Assembly: GCA_030762175.1 (NCBI GenBank)
Contig: CM060831.1
Span: forward strand, 142,813,001-142,877,000
Length of the DNA stretch: 64,000 bases
DNA from: Metallyticus violacea
Taxonomy: Eukaryota > Arthropoda > Insecta > Mantodea > Metallyticidae
Direction: 5' to 3'
Shown here: piece after piece, positions 59,196 through 64,000 of the stretch
Layout of the letters: each line of letters starts with the position of its first letter
How positions within the stretch are numbered: position 1 is the stretch's first letter
Notes under the pieces: generated by a model
Told to the model about the DNA's origin: nothing
What the model saw: only the letters and a program-made list of their open reading frames with translations
Database searches by the model: none
Position numbers and translations under genes: made by a program

Positions 59196-59440
59196 ATAGG
59201 GACGTTCAATAATTTATTTACCTCAGTGTTAAAGATAAAAAAACGTATAAAATTATTTTTGGTTCATTTTTCAAAATGGTCTCCTGACAATTCTTTACAC
59301 TTCATTCATTTTGACTGTAATAACTGAAGCCCGTAGACAACAGTCTTCTTGTGATTTGAATTTACAGCCACGTTGATATCTTCATCACTTGAAAACCCCT
59401 GTCCTTGAATAAATTTCTTTAAGGTAACCAGGAATGTACA
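59196..59440 (-). pseudogene. Mariner 3' end fragment
   Basis: The left edge TATAGGGACGTTCAATAATT at 59195 resembles the terminal repeat of the mariner at 56653. The reverse frame then reads FIQGQGFSSDEDINVAVN (about 59350-59420) and KCKELSGDHFEK (about 59265-59310), the typical C-terminal RF-SDEE and KCIEL-GDYFEK segments. The catalytic part is missing, so this is a 5'-truncated element. Confidence 0.75.
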
Positions 59441-60599
59441 TCTAGAAAATCATGCAGCAGTATACACTTTAAACAGCATCTAAGAAAATTATAAAGTTAT
59501 CAACATAAAACTTTTATAAGATATTAAGAATACTTAACTAAAGATGTTCTCTAAATTTTAATTCTCTAATGCTCATAAAATATTTTTTTAAAAATGTTTA
59601 AACAAAACTAAAAAAATTCGCGAAAAATTAAAATTTTGACATAAATGTGCATTTTTATCAGGGTTGGCTGGACCAACCTTGTTGAAAATTTGCACACACA
59701 TAATGTATGCAAATGTAACTTGAAGTATTTAAATATCACTATTAGTTGATAAAATCAATAACAATTAGAAATGAAAATTGTTTCTATTTTTTTTTAAATT
59801 GAAAATTAAATTTCTTTTCAAGAAACTAGCATACATATATTATTCTAGTTCCCAGGCTAGCATGTAATCTGCAATTTAAGCAAAAACATATTCATTTTCC
59901 ACTAATAGTTTAAAAAAATGCATGATTATGTCACGGTGTTTTCAGTTTTTAACAAGATTTTATTTTGGTTAAAACATTTTTTAAAAAAATGTGTGCACCA
60001 GAGAATTAAAATTTACAGAAAGTGATTAGTTAAGTTTTCTTAATGTTGCTCAATTTGTTCATATTGATAGTTTTAAAACTTTCTGAGAAACAGTGTAATA
60101 TGTATACTGCTGCATTATTAGCTAGATTTTCACTTCCTGGTCACCTTAAAACTTCGGGGAAAAAAAAAAATAATTCCAGAAGCCAAGTCAGGATTGCAGG
60201 GTATATGGTTCAGCTGCTGAAACTCACATTCTTGGATGGCAGCCTGCGCTTTGACTAACACGCGCACTGCAGCAATGTCGTGTAGGAACATCTACCTGGA
60301 AATCGTCTGGACATGCCGAAATTTTGGTGATTTTTTTCTAAATTGTATCACTGAAAATTGTATTTCCTCTACTATTCGGGAATTTTAATTTTGTATGTAT
60401 GTCTGTCCTTTAATTTCTTGCACGTTTCTCTGGCAATTTCTTTCGCAGGTCGCTCAATGGACCCCCTACCCCACTAAAACTGCTTGCTCCAAAATTTGAC
60501 TTTGTAATATGATGGTGAAAACTCACCATAAACTGCATTCATGAATTATTTTTGGAATTTTCCCTTCTCTTGTGGGAAAGTTTATCACCGAACACAGCC
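59441..60599. other. AT-rich spacer, no recognised feature
   Basis: Nothing was recognised. Confidence 0.35.
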
Positions 60600-61690
60600 A
60601 TTCCTTGGCGGATACACACGAGGACTCTCCAGAACTCCCGCTTCTTCCAATGTTAGAATTTGCACGGGCTAAGATTGTCACAACATGCACAGACTTGTTT
60701 CATCAAGCTAGCAGCTGTCCAAGTTAGTCAGTCCATGCAGTAGATATCTTCCCCTTCAAAAAATTCATCCACCAGATTGACTTTGTCAGGTCGTCATTAT
60801 CTTCCACGAAGATAAAAGCTTAGGTTGTCACAGCATGCTCAGACTTGTTTCAACATGCTCGCAGCTGTCCAAATTAATCGAGTTCATGGGGTAGATACGT
60901 TCACCTTCAAGAAATTCATCCACCAGATTGACTCTGTGAGGTTGTACATTATCTTCCACGGAGATTAAAGCTTAAGTTATATGCACAGACTTACTTATTT
61001 CGCATACTCGCAGCTGTCCAAGCTATCATATCTTCATCTTCAAGAAATTCATCCACCAGATTGACTCTGTGAGGACGAAGATGAAGTCTGGATCAACTAT
61101 ACTGTTAAAAATCGCACATTTGCAAGAGTACCATTACCGAGTAAGTGCAGCTGTGTGCAGCCGTTGAGCTGCTCTATCAGTGTCAAATTGGTTGCTTTTC
61201 ACAATGATCCTGGGACTGTACCGGCTTCCAAGTTCTTTCCAGAACATTGCACAATGAGAATCTTTCTGTAACTGAAGTTAGACTCAACAACTGTAACGAG
61301 CTCCTTATTCCACCAATGCAGATACTTCACTTTACACGGAATCTTCTGTGTTGGAATGAAAGGGACATGTGTGGCATAGAACCCGGTTGCCCTGAGCCTC
61401 CGTTAAATAATTTTCTAACACTAACTCTAGATGCGGTGATGTCAATAATATGTATCTTGCAGGCGTCGTCCGATTTGCTACAAGATATCGGTCTAGTTGG
61501 GTGTTGTTACTCGTGCTGGCCTAAGCCGAATATCTCCCGTGTCTCGGAATCGTCCCCAAAGCCTGGAAATGAGTTATGGCTGAGACCTCGGTCTAAGTGT
61601 AAACCTTTTTCAGGCGTTCAATTATTTTATCCTGAAAAAGAGGGACAACTGGTACCTATCTTCCATACCGCTGTCCTGCTTTGAACACTT
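60600..61690 (-). pseudogene. Tc1-like transposase relic with triplicated segment
   Basis: On the reverse strand, from right to left: FRDTGDIRLRP and RVTTP (HTH linker, about 61505-61565), a RRLRATGFYA block (about 61370-61400), an ELGSRYSPRIIV segment (about 61195-61240), VDPDFIF (about 61085-61105), then HRVNLVDEFLEDED (about 61030-61075). These match the Tc1 order of HTH, GRPR-VTTP, R-RL---GL, W---GERY, DNAP-H-----V-EFLE. The EFLE segment occurs three times in tandem (next entry). Frames change repeatedly and no catalytic DDE triad is intact. The 145-codon + frame at 61247-61684 is its antisense shadow. Confidence 0.65.
60660..61080. repeat. Three tandem units within the Tc1 relic
   Basis: The sequence ACCAGATTGACT recurs at 60771, 60922 and 61054, each embedded in a longer shared unit (GCAGCTGTCCAA, TTCATCC and CTTCCACG blocks). 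Unit steps are about 151 and 132 bases. The third unit is shorter. The units are diverged, so the duplications are old. Confidence 0.88.
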
Positions 61691-62681
61691 TATCTGAAGA
61701 CAACAAAAAATGAGCCACGCTGGGTCTGATACACTGCTTTTGGTTTGTTTTATACCACGTCTCTAATTAGAAGTTAGTGGAACCCATTGCCTGTGCAAAG
61801 AACTTAACTTAGCTCAGTTACACTCCTTGGTAAATATTTACAATTGTTAGCATTACCTCTTCCACTTATCTGTTTGACTGATAATGCTTAACTTTTGGAT
61901 ACAGGATAAGAATAACTGAGTGCAATTCAATTTAATTTGAACTTAATTCGTGTGCAGTGCTACGACCCAAAAAAAATTAAGGAAAGTGCGGCTGTTGGTG
62001 CATTAAGTACTTAGATGGAAAAAGAAAAAAATATTAAATAAACAAAATATTTTGGAAAGTGATGCACATTTCTTAAAATAAACTTTAATTTGCATTACAG
62101 TATATATTGTCATGGTCAAAATGTGCGTTGTTGCTTGGTAAATGTAGCTAAGCAGGGACAAATAGTGGTATATTTTTTCACTTTTGACATAAAATGCTCA
62201 CATTGGTCAGCAAGTGGGTACATTTACCGAGGAAGCGTGTAAATTTGGTAGACCTAATTGAACCAGTCTTCCTTTTAATTGCTTTTGTATTTGTGAAAAG
62301 TATTTTGATTTTAATGAAATGTCAATATATAATCATAAACATTTTTGTGGGCAATGGTACCTATTTTATTAGCGTTTACTTAGGTTCACACCTTTTAGTT
62401 TAGCTTATGGCACCATATATGTATTAATACAAAATTCCCAGGAATATTGTTCAAACCAAGGGGACTGTTGGTTAAATGTTTATGAAAACACCAAGAAATA
62501 ATATTACTAAAAGTAAATAAATAAAAGTGCTCTGGAAGATATGCAACCAAGTTTCATAGCTTTAACCGATAACAGCATTTCGTATTTATAAGATGAGTAA
62601 AATAACAAATTCTACACACCATAGTTGTCAGCAATTACTAAGAATAAAGCACTTAATTTCATCACTCCACTTTCAAATAAA
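61691..62681. other. AT-rich spacer, no recognised feature
   Basis: Nothing was recognised. Confidence 0.35.
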
Positions 62682-62945
62682 AACCGCCACGGGTGGCCGA
62701 GATCTTAAGGCGCGGAATCTTGAGCGGGAGGTTTGGGGTTCGATTCTCACCAGGATCGTCCTCCTTAACTGTTTTTTTTTTTTCAGCTTTTCCTCAGTCC
62801 TCATAAATGGCAAGTGGTACCCTTAAATTATGCCAGAAACCCTTCCTTCCTTTAAATAAAAATACTTTCCAAATATATCATTTCGTCTAATGTACCATGT
62901 TTCCACCGCCTGTGGTGCCTATGGTTAAAATGGGCTTTAAGCACT
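62682..62945 (+). mobile_element. SINE-B
   Basis: A full + copy: head ACCGCCACGGGTGGCCGAGA, GGTTCGATTCTCACC B-box region, a T-11 run at 62772, CCTCAGTCCTCATAAATGGC, and the 3' end ATGGGCTTTAAGCAC. More diverged than the 57479 copy. Confidence 0.82.
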
Positions 62946-63448
62946 AATTTAATAAAAATCAACTGAAAGCAAATAACCACTTTTTTACCATCTTCTCTTA
63001 TGCAGAAACTAGTACAATATACCGGCCACTCAAGAACACGTAAACTAATAAACACAACTATGTATGTTCCACATTCATAAAAAAAATGCTAATTGTTAGC
63101 AATTCTCACAAAATTGATAAGCTAAATATATCGATTTGTCAGAGCAACGTTTACATTTACCAGAAATTGTTCACAATAGCGTGTTTTGTACTTTGACTGT
63201 GAAATTAATTATATACAGCGCAATTATTAAAAGTAGAATAGCTTTTAATTCAAAATACAGCATTAAAAATTAAAAATACAGGTAAAGTTGGGTAATTCAG
63301 TAACCAATTTTTGGCAAGGATGCACAGAAAATATAAACAAAATAATATTAGAAGAAAATTAAAAGTAAAAGGCTGGTCATATAGAATCTATAAAAATAAA
63401 GCGGTTTGATTGTACAGAGAGGATGCCGAAGAAGGTATCTGAAACGAC

Positions 63449-63450
<2 letters not shown>
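62946..63450. other. AT-rich spacer, no recognised feature
   Basis: Nothing was recognised. Confidence 0.35.

Positions 63451-63451
<1 letters not shown>

Positions 63452-63485
<34 letters not shown>
63452..63485. repeat. (GA)n microsatellite
   Basis: About 17 GA units. Confidence 0.93.
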
Positions 63486-63489
<4 letters not shown>

Positions 63490-63789
63490 AAAGAAATAGG
63501 AGTTTGGAAGGTGGAACATAGAGTAGAGAAGGAAGATAGAAGGTAACAGAGAAACTTGGTAGGGAACCGCAATTTAGCTGTATAAATATTTCATATGCTG
63601 ACCACTATTTGAAGGTTACTTATAGAAAATGGGACCAAACTCAAAAAAAGTAACGAACCTGGCTAAATATCATTGCATATTTTAAAAGTCCATGATTTAT
63701 GAAGAATTTCACTTGAAGTGCAGGATATGGTCATATTTTTTCAATGTAACTGCATACACACTTATGAACTATCATGCCAAAATAAGTAC

Positions 63790-64000
63790 GAACAGACCCA
63801 GCAACTGTTATTATTTATTTCATAGATGTTCAAGGTGGATGTTTTTGCTCTTTGTTGGTAGCATTGTCACACACGTTCCACGTCGACTACAGATGTAGAC
63901 GGAGGCACGGTTGATTTCCTCTTGCACAGACAACAAGAATCTTTAAATTGTACATACCATGCACGAATAGATTTATCTGTCTGTGAATCCTTCCCGTATT
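63790..64000 (-). pseudogene. Transposase HTH fragment (DUF4817-type), cut by window edge
   Basis: The reverse frame entering from the right edge reads YGKDSQTDKSIRAWYVQF, then LCKRKSTVPPSTS and VVDVERV before a stop at 63867-63869. This is the N-terminal DNA-binding part of Tc1/mariner-superfamily transposases with the DUF4817-type domain (T---I--W---F---G-LC-KKS-GRP--S---VE-V), the same domain type as at 20718-20347. About 43 codons are open to the window edge. A GRP to VPP change and the stop suggest decay, but the rest of the element lies outside. Confidence 0.75.

Noticed and set aside
61247..61684. A 145-codon + frame as a gene
   Set aside because: The opposite strand shows ordered Tc1 transposase blocks over the same interval, so the + frame is an antisense shadow.

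Overview
The window reads as nuclear DNA from an animal with a large, AT-rich, transposon-filled genome. An insect is most likely: there are many mariner/Tc1 transposase relics of insect type, short tRNA-derived SINEs, and long spacers with no coding signal. A cockroach, termite or other polyneopteran would fit, but that is inference. No bacterial operon, viral genome, rRNA or CRISPR array is visible.

The one convincing host-gene signal is at about 32.7-33.4 kb (+). It has a TATA-like box, an initiator, a 5' leader with three tiny uORFs and a triplicated 22-bp motif, then a start codon and an 84-codon Gly/Ser/Ala-rich low-complexity segment that ends at a GTGAGT splice donor. It looks like the first coding exon of a gene whose remaining exons lie outside the window or are unrecognised within it. 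Weaker promoter- or exon-like patches lie at 6.9-7.1, 11.6-12.0, 16.1-16.3, 51.6-51.9 (-) and 53.0-53.3 kb.

Everything else that can be explained is repetitive. 1265-4490 is an uninterrupted (CTA)n array of about 3.2 kb that passes directly into (TTC)n. Relics of mariner/Tc1 transposons lie at 8.43-9.69, 10.4-11.4, 12.58-12.9, 14.9-15.9, 18.5-18.9, 19.7-20.7, 22.98-23.47, 30.6-31.7, 41.2-42.0, 56.65-57.8, 59.2-59.4, 60.6-61.7 and 63.8-64.0 kb. Two non-LTR retrotransposon 3' fragments (50.2 and 54.5 kb) and one relic of another DDE-like transposase family (46.5-47.1 kb) were also found.

At least four tRNA-derived SINE families, called SINE-A to SINE-D here, recur. Several copies keep target-site duplications and are nested: a mariner relic at 56.65-57.8 kb carries both a SINE-A and a SINE-B. 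Several unnamed dispersed pairs occur: E at 5.5/24.5 kb, G at 25.8/38.0 kb, H at 22.0/50.6 kb, and F, a long-inverted-repeat family, at 34.8/39.4 kb. There is also a foldback element at 34.06-34.76 kb.

No set of genes in the window works together as a pathway. The window is best described as the 5' end of one gene inside a field of decayed, layered mobile elements. All family calls were made by eye from residual protein motifs and repeat-to-repeat comparison; no alignment or database search was run.
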